The notes under the pieces are model-generated. The model made no database searches. It was not told the origin of the DNA and worked only from the letters and a program-made list of their open reading frames with translations. Below are positions 54,438 through 64,000 of a DNA stretch of 64,000 bases, piece after piece. Made by a program: the position numbers and the translations under genes. How positions within the stretch are numbered: position 1 is the first letter of the stretch; each line of letters begins with the position of its first letter. Source of the stretch: Prolixibacteraceae bacterium (GTDB lineage Bacteria; Bacteroidota; Bacteroidia; Bacteroidales; Prolixibacteraceae); NCBI GenBank assembly GCA_018648265.1, contig JABGRN010000017.1:1-64000 (forward strand), written 5' to 3'.

Positions 54438-57305
54438 ATGGAACGTTTTCTTTCCCGGTGTGCTGAATATATTTATCAAAAACATCCCAGCGAATTGCGA
54501 GAAATTTGTATCGTATTTCCTAATCGGCGGGCAGGTGTATTTTTTACATCATATTTACAAAAACAATTAAGAGGAGCTGTTATTGGCCCTGAAATAACTA
54601 CGGTGGACGAATTGATTTCTGGTTTGTCAGAATTTTCTCAGGGAGAAAAATTACAATTAATTTCTATTTTATTTGAGATCTTTAAAAAACATACTAAAAC
54701 CAAAGAGCCGTTTGATGAATTTTATTTTTGGGGCGAAATACTTTTATCCGATTATAACGATGTTGACCGTTATTTGGCAGATCCAAAAGATTTATTTAGA
54801 AATTTAAACGACCTAAAAGAAATTGATTCGTTATTTGATTATTTAACCCCGGGGCAAAAGCAGGCTTTGGAACAATTTTGGGGGAGTTTGGGGACTTCGG
54901 GAGAAAAGGAAAATCATAAAAAATTTGCAGCTATTTGGGAAAAATTGCACCCTGTTTATGTCGATTTCAAAAAATATCTGAAAGAAAAAAATCTTGCTTA
55001 TGGAGGAATGATCCATCGTTCTGTTGTTGAAGGATTAAAAATTAAGGAGTATAATTTTAAGTATAAAAAATATTACATCGTTGGCTTGAATGCTTTGAAC
55101 AGTTGCGAAAAAGCATTTTTTGCTTATTTGAAAAAAGAACAAAAAGCTGAGTTTTTATGGGATTATGATACTTATTATGTGAATGATAATAAAAATGAAG
55201 CAGGGCGGTTTTTGCGCGAGAATATTAAACTGTTTCCGCCACCGCAGGATTTTGAACTTAACCTTAATTCATTTGGCAACAATAAAAATGTGCGATTGGT
55301 TGCCGTATCATCCAGTTTTGGCCAGGCACAGGAAATTCCAAATTTTTTAGAAGAAACTAAACGGAGGTTTAAAACTGAATTTGATAACACAGCAATTGTT
55401 TTGGCCGACGAGTCGTTGCTGTTTCACGTACTTGGGTCAATTCCCGAAGATAAGGGCAAAGTGAATGTTACCATGGGTTATCCGGTAAAAAATTCAGTAG
55501 TTTTTGGATTTTTACTTTTATTAATCAACCTGTTTAAAAACCGGAAAATAAATGATAAAAATGAGAATGTTGTATATCACCGTTTTGTTACCGATGTTAT
55601 AAATCACCAATTGCTTGGGAATACAGAATCGCAAAAGGCTAAATCTTTTCTTTTTGATTTAAAAATAAAGAACCGGGTTTTAGTCCCTTTAAAAAGTGTT
55701 GATTTTTCGCCTTTGCACAAACAAATTTTTTCGCTTCCTGAAAAAGTTGAAGATTATAGCAATTATTTCCTAAATATATTAGGTGAGTTTTATAAATCGC
55801 TGAAAGGTTTCGGCAGCGAAAATGAGATGTTGTCGGAACTAATTTATGCAATTTATCAGTCGGTCGAAAAACTAAATTCAGTAATAAAAAGTGTACAATT
55901 GGATCAAAACCGGGTAATTAGCGATACTGTTTATTTCAGATTGTTTAACCAGTATCTCGGCCAGGTTTCAGTTGCGTTCGAAGGCGAACCGCTTAGCGGA
56001 ATGCAGGTGATGGGCATTTTAGAAACCCGGTGCCTTGATTTTGAAAACCTGATTATCCTTGGGTTTAACGAAAACAAATGGCCACGGGCATTTACGGCTC
56101 CTTCGTTTATCGCGCATAATCTCAGAAAGGGTTTTGGTTTGCCTGGCATCGACGAGCAGGATGCGATGTACGGTTATTATTTTTACCGATTGTTGCAGCG
56201 GGCTAAAAATGTGACTGCAACATTCAGTACATTAAAAGATGGGATCAATACCGGCGAATTGAGCAGGTACGGTTACCAATTGCAATACGATTCAAAGCTA
56301 AACCCTAAAATCAGTAATCTCGATTTTGCTTTTACCAATAATCCTGTAAACCCAATCCGTATAAAAAGTTCGGTTCAAAAAACCGAAGTCTTGCTAAACC
56401 GGAATTTGAACAAGGCCCCACTTTCGCCCAGTGCCATTAATACTTATTTACAGTGTAGTTTACGTTTTTATTTTCGGTACATCGTAAAACTTCCCGAACC
56501 CGATGAAATGAAGGATGAAATTGACAGCCCCGTTTTTGGGAATATTTTTCATGAAACAATAGAAGCTTTGTATCAACCTTTTGTTGGGAAAGTTGTCAAT
56601 AAAAGTGATTTGGAAAAACTTCGGAAAAACAAAATATTAATTGAAAATGAAATACACAGAGCTATTGCCAAACATTATTTTAAAGAAAAAAATCCGAACG
56701 TAAAAACCGCTAAACTGGAAGGAAAAACAAGGCTGATTTTTGAAAACATAAAAACTTTCCTTAATCGTTTAATCGAACTAGACATAAATTATACACCATT
56801 TACTTTAATATCGCTCGAAAAAAATTATCAAACCAGTTTTAAAATCAATGTAAATGGAAATCAGGAAAATATTGTTTTGGGTGGGAAAATAGACCGTGTG
56901 GATAAAGTAAACGGAAAGCTGCGGGTTTTAGATTACAAAACGGGAAATATTGATAAATTCTCTTATAAAACTATTGACGATCTTTTTGTAAAAGACCTTG
57001 AAAAACCTCAGAAAGAGATTTTACAGGCACTGGTTTATACATTTATTTTGGAAAAAAATACAAAGGATGAAACCCATTTTCAACCAGTAATTTACAGTTT
57101 GCGAAAATTTTTCGATAAAGACCATTCCCCCGAAGTCACACCTTATAAAAGTGATTTTTCATTTCCCGAAATTAAAAATGAATTCGAACAAAATTTGAGA
57201 AAACTGGTGGAAGAAATATTCTCGCCGGCAAACACATTTTATCAAACTCCCCATAATAAAATTTGTGCTTATTGTGTGTACAATAAAATTTGCCGGAGGT
57301 ACTGA
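54438..57305 (+). CDS. PD-(D/E)XK nuclease family protein, AddB-like
   Basis: This 955-residue protein is the AddB-like subunit of a double-strand break repair helicase-nuclease in Bacteroidota. The N-terminal half has a UvrD-like fold beginning CIVFPNRRAGVFFTSYL. The C-terminal nuclease domain starts LSPSAINTYLQCSLRFYFRY near residue 660. Catalytic residues lie in GGKIDRVDKV and VLDYKTGN, near 815 and 832. Four cysteines (one near 672 and three in CAYCVYNKIC at the end) form the iron-sulfur cluster typical of AddB. An AddA partner is not adjacent. It is monocistronic, with a long bidirectional terminator downstream. Confidence 0.9.
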   Translation: MERFLSRCAEYIYQKHPSELREICIVFPNRRAGVFFTSYLQKQLRGAVIGPEITTVDELISGLSEFSQGEKLQLISILFEIFKKHTKTKEPFDEFYFWGEILLSDYNDVDRYLADPKDLFRNLNDLKEIDSLFDYLTPGQKQALEQFWGSLGTSGEKENHKKFAAIWEKLHPVYVDFKKYLKEKNLAYGGMIHRSVVEGLKIKEYNFKYKKYYIVGLNALNSCEKAFFAYLKKEQKAEFLWDYDTYYVNDNKNEAGRFLRENIKLFPPPQDFELNLNSFGNNKNVRLVAVSSSFGQAQEIPNFLEETKRRFKTEFDNTAIVLADESLLFHVLGSIPEDKGKVNVTMGYPVKNSVVFGFLLLLINLFKNRKINDKNENVVYHRFVTDVINHQLLGNTESQKAKSFLFDLKIKNRVLVPLKSVDFSPLHKQIFSLPEKVEDYSNYFLNILGEFYKSLKGFGSENEMLSELIYAIYQSVEKLNSVIKSVQLDQNRVISDTVYFRLFNQYLGQVSVAFEGEPLSGMQVMGILETRCLDFENLIILGFNENKWPRAFTAPSFIAHNLRKGFGLPGIDEQDAMYGYYFYRLLQRAKNVTATFSTLKDGINTGELSRYGYQLQYDSKLNPKISNLDFAFTNNPVNPIRIKSSVQKTEVLLNRNLNKAPLSPSAINTYLQCSLRFYFRYIVKLPEPDEMKDEIDSPVFGNIFHETIEALYQPFVGKVVNKSDLEKLRKNKILIENEIHRAIAKHYFKEKNPNVKTAKLEGKTRLIFENIKTFLNRLIELDINYTPFTLISLEKNYQTSFKINVNGNQENIVLGGKIDRVDKVNGKLRVLDYKTGNIDKFSYKTIDDLFVKDLEKPQKEILQALVYTFILEKNTKDETHFQPVIYSLRKFFDKDHSPEVTPYKSDFSFPEIKNEFEQNLRKLVEEIFSPANTFYQTPHNKICAYCVYNKICRRY

Positions 57306-57332
57306 TGTAAAAATGAAACGAAATTCAAATCA

Positions 57333-57379
57333 CAAACCATAGGTGCCGTCAAATTCAGCACCTATGGTTTGCGCTTTTT
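57333..57379. terminator. 14-bp terminator between convergent genes
   Basis: caaaccataggtgc (57333-57346) pairs perfectly with gcacctatggtttg (57358-57371) around an 11-base loop. The downstream sequence cgcttttt supplies a T-run for the plus-strand AddB-like gene. The A-rich left flank can serve the minus-strand protease gene, whose stop codon lies at 57378. Confidence 0.85.
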
Positions 57380-60300
57380 ATTTCACAATAAACCCGTCAG
57401 GACGTTTCCAGCGAATTGGTGCAGCGGGTTCTGGTTTTAACTGGAATTCGTTGCCTTTTAATAAATCCAGCGCTACTTTTACGGCTTCTTCCAGTTGAGG
57501 ATCTTTTCCTTCTAAAACTAATTTGGGTTCCTGGATTACTTCAAAATCAGGGGAAATACCTTTTCCTTCAACATCCCATTCACCGTCAACATTAAAAAAT
57601 CCACCACGTGGCGCTACAATTCGTCCACCATCAATTAATGGGGGTGTGTCCCATGTTCCAACCAGCCCACCCCAGGTGCGGGTGCCGATTAGCGGGCCTA
57701 AATCTTTTTCTTTAAACATGTACGGTAAAAGATCTCCTCCTGAGCCGGCACGTTCGTTAATAATCATAACTTTTGGCCCCCAAATTCCTGCCATTGGCGT
57801 TGTCCACGGCCTGTTGTCGTTTGCTCGGCTGTTGAAATATCCCAGCAATGTCCTCGACATCACGTCAATCATATAATCTGCTGCTGAGCCGCCTCCATTA
57901 TTTCGCTCGTCGAGAACCACGCCTTTTTTATCTTGCTGTGCAAAATAATATCTGTTAAACGAAGCAAATCCGCCACCACTGGTATTTGGAAGATAAACAT
58001 AAGCAAGTTTTCCGTTTGAAAGTTCATCTACTTTTTTCCGATTTCCTTCAATCCAATTTATACTTCGTAATTGCCCTTCGTTTGAAACTGGTTCAACGGT
58101 AATTTCATTTGCATCCTCCAATGATGGCGTAGAATTTACTTTTAAAATAGTTTGCCGACCCGAAGTTTGTTCAAATAAACTATAAATATTTGTGTTCGAT
58201 TTTAATTCAACCCCGTTAACTGCAAGCAAGTAATCGCCTTCTTTTACATCAATTCCGGGAGCAGAAAGTGGTGCTTTAATTCCGGGGTTCCAGCTTTCGC
58301 CCGAATATATTTTTGAGAATTTGTAAAGTCCATTTTCGATTTCAAAATCGCAACCCAACAATCCAATTGGAATACGGTCGATATCTGGCATGTCGCCACC
58401 CCGAACATACGAATGACCGATTGCAACTTCGCCACTAATTATATCGATAACATAATTCATGTCGGTCCTGTGCCGTGCGTGTTTTACCCACGGGGAATAC
58501 CAATCGTAAACTTTGTCCCAGGGTGCTCCATGAACATTGTTTACATATAAAAAGTCGCGCATAAACCGCCATGAATCATCAAATAATTGTTGGTATTCAG
58601 CCAGAGGATCAATTTTGATTTTTAGGGCTGTTTTAAGTTTGCCATCGCCTTCTTTTGGTTTTCCGCCAGTGTCAACAATACTCCAACTGATCCCTTTTTG
58701 ATATAAAAGATTTTTTCCATCAGTTGAATTTACGACTGTTTGTATATCAGACAGAAATACAGAAGTTTTGTTTTCTTTTGTTTCATATTTATGAAGTGTA
58801 ATTCCCCTTTTGTTTGGTATTATCTCGCCAACAAAAACAGTGTTTTCAGGGCCTGGAATCAATCCTGAATAATTACGACCAGGCATGTTTAGGGCAACTA
58901 TTCGGTCCGCTAAACCATCTAAATCAATTTTAACTGATACCTCTTCTTTTTTCTCTTTCGATTCATTTTCTTCTTTCTTCTTTTTGCCTTTTTCCTTTTC
59001 CTGTACTTCTTCCTTTTTATCCGCTTCTTTTTTAATCTCTTCATCATCGCTTTTTGGTAAAATCGGAGAGGCGTCATCTTTAGATAGAACCATACAATAA
59101 AGGCTTCTGCTTATTTGAGGATCGTAAGAACTCATGTCTAACCAACCTGTATTTAGTCCGTAATTGGTGCTGGCTAAAATGTACAAGTATTTTCCGTTTA
59201 CATCCCATGCAGGTGTAAGTACATCTGCCATTCCATCAGTAAGTTGTAATGTTTCACTGGTTTCGGTGTTATAAACAAAAATTGCTTTAAAACTACTGTT
59301 TAATTGGCGCGCATAAGCAATCCATTTACTATCGGGCGACCAAATTGGTTTCATTTCGCGGTTGGGATGGGCGAATACATCGGTGGCTACTTTTGTAACT
59401 TTTCCCGTTTCTAATTCAATAAACCAAATATTATAATCGGTATCGGTGTAGGCAATTTTTTTACCGTCGGCTGACCATTCAGGTTTAAAATAGAATGTGG
59501 GATTTTCTAAATCGTAAACTTTTTTATTTAATCCATATTGATCGGCAACTATAAGTTTGTAAACTTTGCTTTCATCGTTAAACCAGGCCACTTTTTCACC
59601 ATTTGGTGACCACGACGGGTAACGATCTGCAACACCAGAAGTATTTGTAAGATTTCGCCAGGTTCCCTTTTCTTTTGGAACGGAAAAAATTTCGCCACGG
59701 TATTCAAAAATAGCACGTTTTCCGTTGGGTGAAATATTGGCATTTGTAAGCATGCTTCCAGTTACATTTTCCCAGCGTTCGCGGGCGAAATTCATATCAC
59801 CTTTAACATTTATTTCCAATTGTTTTATTTCTCCCGAAATTGGATTTAAGAAATGCAGGAAACCTCCATATTCATAAATTATCCCGTCTTTGCATGCATC
59901 CATACTTTTTACATCGAATTGCGAATGTTTGGTATGTTGTTTTTCTTCTTTTGTTACCGGGTCGAATGACCAAATATTACTGGCATAATCTCTTTCTGAC
60001 AAATAGAAAACTTTTTTATTAAACCAGACCGGATCAAGATGCCGTTCCTGAGTTGGTTGTGGCGTTCGGATTAACTCTTTGGTTTCCATGTCAACAATCC
60101 AAATTGGCATGGCTTGTCCACCGCGGTAGTTTCTCCATTCCGGATCCCAAAAAGTAATCGGGATATAAGCAATCTGATTTCCATCAGCCGATATTTCGCC
60201 AAAAGCTGCCCTGGGAATATCTATTGCAACTGGTAATCCACTTTCGGTTGAAACTTTATAGAACTTGCTGGTTTGTGTGGGTTTGCTTTCCCTGCCCGAT

Positions 60301-60665
60301 CGAAACATCACCTCTCCTTCGGGTGTCCAACCCTGAACAAAATCGCCGCCGGGGTGCCACGTTAACCTTTTTGGAGAACCTCCTTCTGAAGGAATAATAA
60401 ATACATCGGTATTTCCCCCGTATTGGGCTGAAAAGGCTATCCATTTTTCATCGTTTGAAAAATGGGGGAGGGATTCTTCACCTTCGTTAGTTGTTAAACG
60501 AATTGCATCTCCACCATCGCGGTCAACTTTCCACAAATCGTTGGCATAAACAAAAACAATACTTTCAGACGAAATTGTAGGTTGTCTCAATAATTGTGTG
60601 CCTTGCGAAAAGCTAATCGAGATACTGAAAACAAGAAGAATCAAAAACGAAAAAATAAATTTCAT
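57378..60665 (-). CDS. Tricorn-like S41 protease
   Basis: The 1095-residue exported protein (signal peptide MKFIFSFLILLVFSISISFS) has an N-terminal beta-propeller with PD40/WD-like repeats to about residue 530. A Lys/Glu-rich linker lies at about 537-580, followed by a second smaller propeller or core region. A PDZ domain spans about 805-850 (YLLAVNGVELKSNTNI). The S41 peptidase domain has its serine in INERAGSGGDLLPYM near residue 968. Tricorn cleaves peptides coming from larger proteases and feeds aminopeptidases (established for the archaeal enzyme). Here it is periplasmic or surface-exposed and may work with the M1, S9 and C69 peptidases nearby. Confidence 0.9.
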   Translation of the reverse strand: MKFIFSFLILLVFSISISFSQGTQLLRQPTISSESIVFVYANDLWKVDRDGGDAIRLTTNEGEESLPHFSNDEKWIAFSAQYGGNTDVFIIPSEGGSPKRLTWHPGGDFVQGWTPEGEVMFRSGRESKPTQTSKFYKVSTESGLPVAIDIPRAAFGEISADGNQIAYIPITFWDPEWRNYRGGQAMPIWIVDMETKELIRTPQPTQERHLDPVWFNKKVFYLSERDYASNIWSFDPVTKEEKQHTKHSQFDVKSMDACKDGIIYEYGGFLHFLNPISGEIKQLEINVKGDMNFARERWENVTGSMLTNANISPNGKRAIFEYRGEIFSVPKEKGTWRNLTNTSGVADRYPSWSPNGEKVAWFNDESKVYKLIVADQYGLNKKVYDLENPTFYFKPEWSADGKKIAYTDTDYNIWFIELETGKVTKVATDVFAHPNREMKPIWSPDSKWIAYARQLNSSFKAIFVYNTETSETLQLTDGMADVLTPAWDVNGKYLYILASTNYGLNTGWLDMSSYDPQISRSLYCMVLSKDDASPILPKSDDEEIKKEADKKEEVQEKEKGKKKKEENESKEKKEEVSVKIDLDGLADRIVALNMPGRNYSGLIPGPENTVFVGEIIPNKRGITLHKYETKENKTSVFLSDIQTVVNSTDGKNLLYQKGISWSIVDTGGKPKEGDGKLKTALKIKIDPLAEYQQLFDDSWRFMRDFLYVNNVHGAPWDKVYDWYSPWVKHARHRTDMNYVIDIISGEVAIGHSYVRGGDMPDIDRIPIGLLGCDFEIENGLYKFSKIYSGESWNPGIKAPLSAPGIDVKEGDYLLAVNGVELKSNTNIYSLFEQTSGRQTILKVNSTPSLEDANEITVEPVSNEGQLRSINWIEGNRKKVDELSNGKLAYVYLPNTSGGGFASFNRYYFAQQDKKGVVLDERNNGGGSAADYMIDVMSRTLLGYFNSRANDNRPWTTPMAGIWGPKVMIINERAGSGGDLLPYMFKEKDLGPLIGTRTWGGLVGTWDTPPLIDGGRIVAPRGGFFNVDGEWDVEGKGISPDFEVIQEPKLVLEGKDPQLEEAVKVALDLLKGNEFQLKPEPAAPIRWKRPDGFIVK

Positions 60666-60778
60666 AATTACAATTTTTATATTGATGTTTTAAAAATACT
60701 AAATTGAATACATATTGGTAAAGAAACAACAGGTTTGATTACATTGTTTGTGAAATTACATGATTTTTAGGCATAAAA

Positions 60779-60802
60779 AAAGGCCTCATAAATGAGGCCT
60801 TT
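60779..60802. terminator. 11-bp terminator after rplS
   Basis: aaaggcctcat (60779-60789) pairs with atgaggccttt (60792-60802) around two bases. An A-run on its left (60774-60781) supplies the U-run for the minus-strand rplS transcript. The stem ends 20 bases past the rplS stop codon. Confidence 0.85.
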
Positions 60803-60821
60803 GTATAAAAGCTGAAATTTG

Positions 60822-61169
60822 TTAAAATCTTTTTTCTTTGATACGGGCTTTTTTACCTGTTAAACCACGCAGGTAAAAAATTCTTTTTCTGCGTACTTTC
60901 CCAAATTTATTTACCTCAATACTGTCGATAAAAGGTGTGTACATTGGAAAAATTCGTTCTACACCAATATTCCCCGACATTTTTCGAACGGTAAAAGTTT
61001 TGGTTTTCCCCTTTCCTCGGATTTGTATAACAACACCGCGGAAATTCTGAATCCTCTCTTTGCTTCCCTCTCTAATTTTATAACTTACGGTAACTGTATC
61101 GCCCGCACCGAATTTAGGATACTCTGTTTCAATCTTAAATTCGTTTTCTACAACCTGGATTAAGTCCAT
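60822..61169 (-). CDS. rplS: Ribosomal protein bL19
   Basis: A component of the large ribosomal subunit near the 30S interface, with 115 residues. It contains [20 protein letters not shown] near the N-terminus, [12 protein letters not shown], and [17 protein letters not shown] near the middle, and ends in [20 protein letters not shown]. It is monocistronic here rather than linked to rpsP and trmD. A good promoter lies about 70 bases upstream and a strong terminator follows. Confidence 0.97.
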   Translation of the reverse strand: MDLIQVVENEFKIETEYPKFGAGDTVTVSYKIREGSKERIQNFRGVVIQIRGKGKTKTFTVRKMSGNIGVERIFPMYTPFIDSIEVNKFGKVRRKRIFYLRGLTGKKARIKEKRF

Positions 61170-61241
61170 TTCTGAAATTTTAAATTAATGTTGGCAATGT
61201 AATCAATCAACCGACTGACAGAGATTGCATAAAATCGGCTG

Positions 61242-61270
61242 CAAAAGTAATAAATTTTTCTATTTGCCAA
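61242..61270 (-). promoter_or_regulatory. Predicted rplS promoter
   Basis: On the minus strand the -7 box TACTTTTG (61242-61249) and a TTG (61268-61270) are separated by 18 bases, matching the Bacteroidota -33/-7 arrangement. The predicted leader is about 67 bases. Confidence 0.6.
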
Positions 61271-61329
61271 ACTAATGTAACCGACAATATTCAAATTAAT
61301 TTGTTGATTTTCAAACAAAATCAATAATG

Positions 61330-63024
61330 TTAATGGCCATCTCCACCAACGACTTTAAAATGATCGCCGGTGCTTTCTATAATTGTCCTGTACCACCATT
61401 CCGGATATCCGGGAAAGAGTGGCCCGGGAGGTAAACCATATTCTGTACGTTCAAATTTTCCATCTTTTTCTCGTTTAACATTTCCGTCCATATATTTTAC
61501 CAAAAGATATTGACCTAATTTTTTCCAGCGGCTGGTCATGTTATTGGCTTCGTTAACCGAGTATTCAGTAATAAATTTACGCGCCTGTTTTTCTCCTGAG
61601 ATATTAAACAAAGCTTCTGCTGCTTTGTCGATAACCGGTACGTACGAAACGAATTTGCTTTCAAGCTCATTCTGTACCAATTGAACATCCTGAATTATAT
61701 CGCTGTAACGGAGATAAGCAAAATTTGTTACCGAATTAAAAGTCCAGAATGCCGATGTTTCGCTGTATGTTAACATGTCGCCGTTCCCCACTTCAAAACA
61801 TTCAGGAATTTCGGTAATCCCGCAATACATTGGCGCGTAACAAGTGCTGTAAGCGTCGTCAACACCAAACCAAAGAATCCCTCCAATTGGATCTGGCAGC
61901 CAATTGCGGCTTTGAGTAACAAAGGAAAAACCGGTTTGTTGTGTTGATATTGCCCTTTCGTTACAGTAATCAACAGAGTCAACCTGCCATGTAAGTCCGC
62001 GCCAGCGGTATGGAAGTTTATGTGGGCCGGCTCCAATATCCTGTGTCATATCAAGTTCGGTTCCTTCAAAATGGTCGCGCATCATTCCCATAACATCCTG
62101 AACAGAAACTTTTTTGTCAGGTTTTATCCAAAGAGGCATCCGGTTTGTTGGAAAGTTATTTTCACCTCCATGCTCAACAAATCCTTTTGCGTATTCGGTA
62201 TAAATTCCCATTCCACTTGCAACTTTATTAAAACCTGCCCAAACGCGTGCATCGCAAAAACGGGCTCCCCCAAAATCGACAGGTGCATAAACATCGGAAA
62301 AACTAAAATCTTTATTTGTACCGTTGTACCATCCTTTTTCCCGGGCAAACGAAATAACGTCTTTAGAGTACATACAATTTTTTGAATCGTTTAAAGGAAA
62401 AGTTGTTATGCGTGCCTGATTTGCATGGCCACTTATATAACCATCGGGGATTCGTAAAGCTACCCAAACGGCACCTTTTTCACCTTCACCTTTTCCAATT
62501 AATTCCATTATCCATACTTCTTCGGGATCTGAAATTGAAAAAGACTCACCCGAACTGTAATACCCGTAATCTTCTACCAGGTTGGCCATTACTTTAATTG
62601 CTTCGCGAGCTGTTTTTGCACGTTGGAGCGTAACATAAATCAGGCTGCCGTAATCCATAATTGCCCCTGTTTGGCTTCCTAATTCGCTACGACCACCATA
62701 AGTGGTTTCGCCAATTGCCAACTGGAATTCATTCATATTACCAATTACACTATAAGTATGAGCAGGTTGTGGGATTTTCCCAAGGAATTTGCCAGTGTCC
62801 CATTCGTAAATGTCTCGCATTGCCCCCGCCGGGTGATCTTGTGAAGGCTGAAAATATAATTCGCCATACAGGGTGTGCGAGTCAGCGGCATACGTTATCA
62901 TTGTTGAACCATCGACTGATGCACCTTTGGTTACCAGAAAATTTGTACAGCCGTTTGAAATTTGATAATTTACAAGCAGGAATACAAATACCAGTATTCC
63001 AATCACTGAATTTTTTTTCTTCAT
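61330..63024 (-). CDS. C69 family dipeptidase, exported
   Basis: Starting at MKKKNSVIGILVFVFLLVNY gives 564 residues; twelve more open codons upstream are unlikely. The signal peptide ends just before NGCTNFLVTKGASVDGSTMI. Cys26 would become the N-terminal nucleophile after processing, as required for this Ntn-hydrolase family (relatives of PepD). ADSHTLYGEL and PGYPEWWYRTI are further family features. The enzyme cleaves dipeptides outside the cytoplasm, completing the chain of exported peptidases in the window. It is monocistronic. Confidence 0.92.
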   Translation of the reverse strand: MKKKNSVIGILVFVFLLVNYQISNGCTNFLVTKGASVDGSTMITYAADSHTLYGELYFQPSQDHPAGAMRDIYEWDTGKFLGKIPQPAHTYSVIGNMNEFQLAIGETTYGGRSELGSQTGAIMDYGSLIYVTLQRAKTAREAIKVMANLVEDYGYYSSGESFSISDPEEVWIMELIGKGEGEKGAVWVALRIPDGYISGHANQARITTFPLNDSKNCMYSKDVISFAREKGWYNGTNKDFSFSDVYAPVDFGGARFCDARVWAGFNKVASGMGIYTEYAKGFVEHGGENNFPTNRMPLWIKPDKKVSVQDVMGMMRDHFEGTELDMTQDIGAGPHKLPYRWRGLTWQVDSVDYCNERAISTQQTGFSFVTQSRNWLPDPIGGILWFGVDDAYSTCYAPMYCGITEIPECFEVGNGDMLTYSETSAFWTFNSVTNFAYLRYSDIIQDVQLVQNELESKFVSYVPVIDKAAEALFNISGEKQARKFITEYSVNEANNMTSRWKKLGQYLLVKYMDGNVKREKDGKFERTEYGLPPGPLFPGYPEWWYRTIIESTGDHFKVVGGDGH

Positions 63025-63192
63025 TATCATTAGTTTTATTGTTTTTTTTGAAGTGAACAAAGATAATTATTTAAGAATATATGATTATGATTTTTATCGC
63101 ATTGAAATTTGAACGAGTTTGCTGCTTTTTTTAATGTCGATGTATTCCAAGACGTAAGTTTGAATTGAAAACTAAAACTAAAGGAGCTTTGA

Positions 63193-64000
63193 TTAAATAC
63201 AGTTCATAATTTTTTGAAAAGTATCTTCAATATTATTGTCTAAACCAACCGAGAACCTTACCAGTCCTTCAGAAAGCCCCATTTTCTTCTGCACCTCCAC
63301 CGGAATCTCCGACGAAGTACTGTGACCTGAACAACTAAACAGAGTTTTAAAATATCCTAAACTAACGGCAAGGTATCCAACCCCGGCATCCTGCATTTTT
63401 TGCATAATACGGTTGGCATTTTTCAGGGTTGTAAAATCTAAAGCAAGTATTCCGCCAAATCCAAATTCTTTGTTCATTAATTCTTTGTGAAGTTCGTGCT
63501 GAGTATTATTCTTCAATCCCGGATAATTCACTTTCAAACCCGATTTTTCAAAATTCCCGGCAAGAAACTGGGCATTTTTGCTGTGTTGTTTCATTCGAAT
63601 ATGGAGGGTGTTTAAATTTTTCAGGATATTTGAAGAGCGCAAGGAGTCGAGTACCGGTCCTAAAAGCATTGCGGTTCCGTCGTTAACATCCGAAAGTTGC
63701 CCGACAAATTCATTCGAACCACAGATTGCACCTGCAACACAGTCGTTTTTTCCGTTAATAAATTTTGTCATGCTATAAACCACAAAATCTGCCCCAAGCA
63801 TCGCCGGCGAAATTATCATTGGGGTAAAAGTATTATCAACCATTAATTTGGCATTGGCCTGGTGTGCAATTTTTGCAAGTTCGGGAATGTTTGAAACTTG
63901 TAATAACGGATTTGTAACACTCTCGGTATAAATAACTTTTGTATTTGGTTGCATCGCTTTTTTTACCTGTTCGAGGTTTGTGATGTCAACAAATGAGACT
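63193..64000 (-). CDS. Transsulfuration-type PLP enzyme (cystathionine gamma-lyase/MGL-like), partial
   Basis: The frame stays open through the window edge at 64000, so the N-terminal third is missing; an internal Met at 63954 is not the start. The visible part has VIYTESVTNPLLQVSNIPEL, the PLP-aspartate region MVDNTFTPMIISP and the Schiff-base lysine in VVYSMTKFINGKND. FSCSGHSTSSEIP and VRFSVGLDN, the Arg carboxylate-binding motif, follow. These features define the Cys/Met metabolism PLP family. Choosing among cystathionine gamma-synthase, gamma-lyase and methionine gamma-lyase needs the missing part. Confidence 0.88.
   Translation of the reverse strand, partial: VSFVDITNLEQVKKAMQPNTKVIYTESVTNPLLQVSNIPELAKIAHQANAKLMVDNTFTPMIISPAMLGADFVVYSMTKFINGKNDCVAGAICGSNEFVGQLSDVNDGTAMLLGPVLDSLRSSNILKNLNTLHIRMKQHSKNAQFLAGNFEKSGLKVNYPGLKNNTQHELHKELMNKEFGFGGILALDFTTLKNANRIMQKMQDAGVGYLAVSLGYFKTLFSCSGHSTSSEIPVEVQKKMGLSEGLVRFSVGLDNNIEDTFQKIMNCI

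Noticed and set aside
58925-59060. Low-complexity tract in the tricorn-like gene as a possible repeat element
   Set aside because: The bases encode an in-frame Lys/Glu-rich linker typical of such proteins, with no repeat structure at DNA level.
1-64000. CRISPR arrays, tRNA and rRNA genes, integrase or attachment sites
   Set aside because: No regularly spaced repeats, no cloverleaf with a GTTCRA-type T-loop, and no recombinase or phage gene was recognised by reading; a covariance-model scan would settle the tRNA point.

Overview
The window is AT-rich bacterial chromosome from a member of the Bacteroidota, probably Bacteroidia. The placement rests on several signs: promoter boxes of the TAnnTTTG type, two proteins with type IX secretion (T9SS) C-terminal sorting tails, B12 loci built from BtuB and BtuG-like proteins with DUF4465, a Bacteroidota-type AddB-like nuclease, and small families such as DUF4252. 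A marine or anaerobic Marinilabiliales-like host is a guess only. No tRNA, rRNA, CRISPR array or complete insertion sequence was seen.

Layout. 1-6.5 kb holds a CotH-like/DUF4956 membrane pair, truA, a RhlE-like DEAD-box helicase and asnB. 6.9-16.2 kb is taken up by two very large co-oriented genes of unknown function (about 1636 and 1472 residues). The first has a twin-arginine type leader and the second has no visible export signal. 16.4-22.3 kb has two cold-shock-domain genes with long leaders, a small cupin, a lipoprotein phosphoesterase, iorBA and a YjbQ-type enzyme. 22.5-32.3 kb is a vitamin B12 acquisition region. A cobalamin riboswitch precedes an overlapping operon (surface protein, BtuB-like receptor, BtuG-like beta-propeller lipoprotein). 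A second cobalamin riboswitch precedes a tandem DUF4465 surface protein. A leaderless-looking toxin-antitoxin-like pair (HTH-ImmA/IrrE plus DUF4411 PIN) sits between the two halves.

32.4-39.9 kb has slyD, aroC, a DUF134 regulator and a PepSY membrane protein with a metal-handling-type lipoprotein. It then has a minus-strand cassette (NlpC/P60, dipeptide epimerase, msrB) suited to breaking down murein peptides, followed by a pseudouridine synthase. 40-47 kb carries two S9 peptidases, a HAD phosphatase and a DUF4252 lipoprotein. Between the first peptidase and DUF4252 lies a small repeat cluster with a 269-bp MITE-like element. 47.4-50.6 kb is thrS-infC-rpmI-rplT, in which infC appears to start with AUA. 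50.7-64 kb has an M1 aminopeptidase, gamma-glutamyltransferase, AddB-like nuclease, tricorn-like S41 protease, rplS, a C69 dipeptidase and a truncated transsulfuration enzyme at the window edge.

Taken together, the window combines housekeeping translation genes with an unusual density of exported peptide-degrading enzymes: S9 twice, M1, GGT, S41, C69, NlpC/P60 and dipeptide epimerase. With IorAB, which oxidises 2-oxo acids from aromatic amino acids, this suggests that peptides and amino acids are an important nutrient source. B12 is scavenged through surface proteins.
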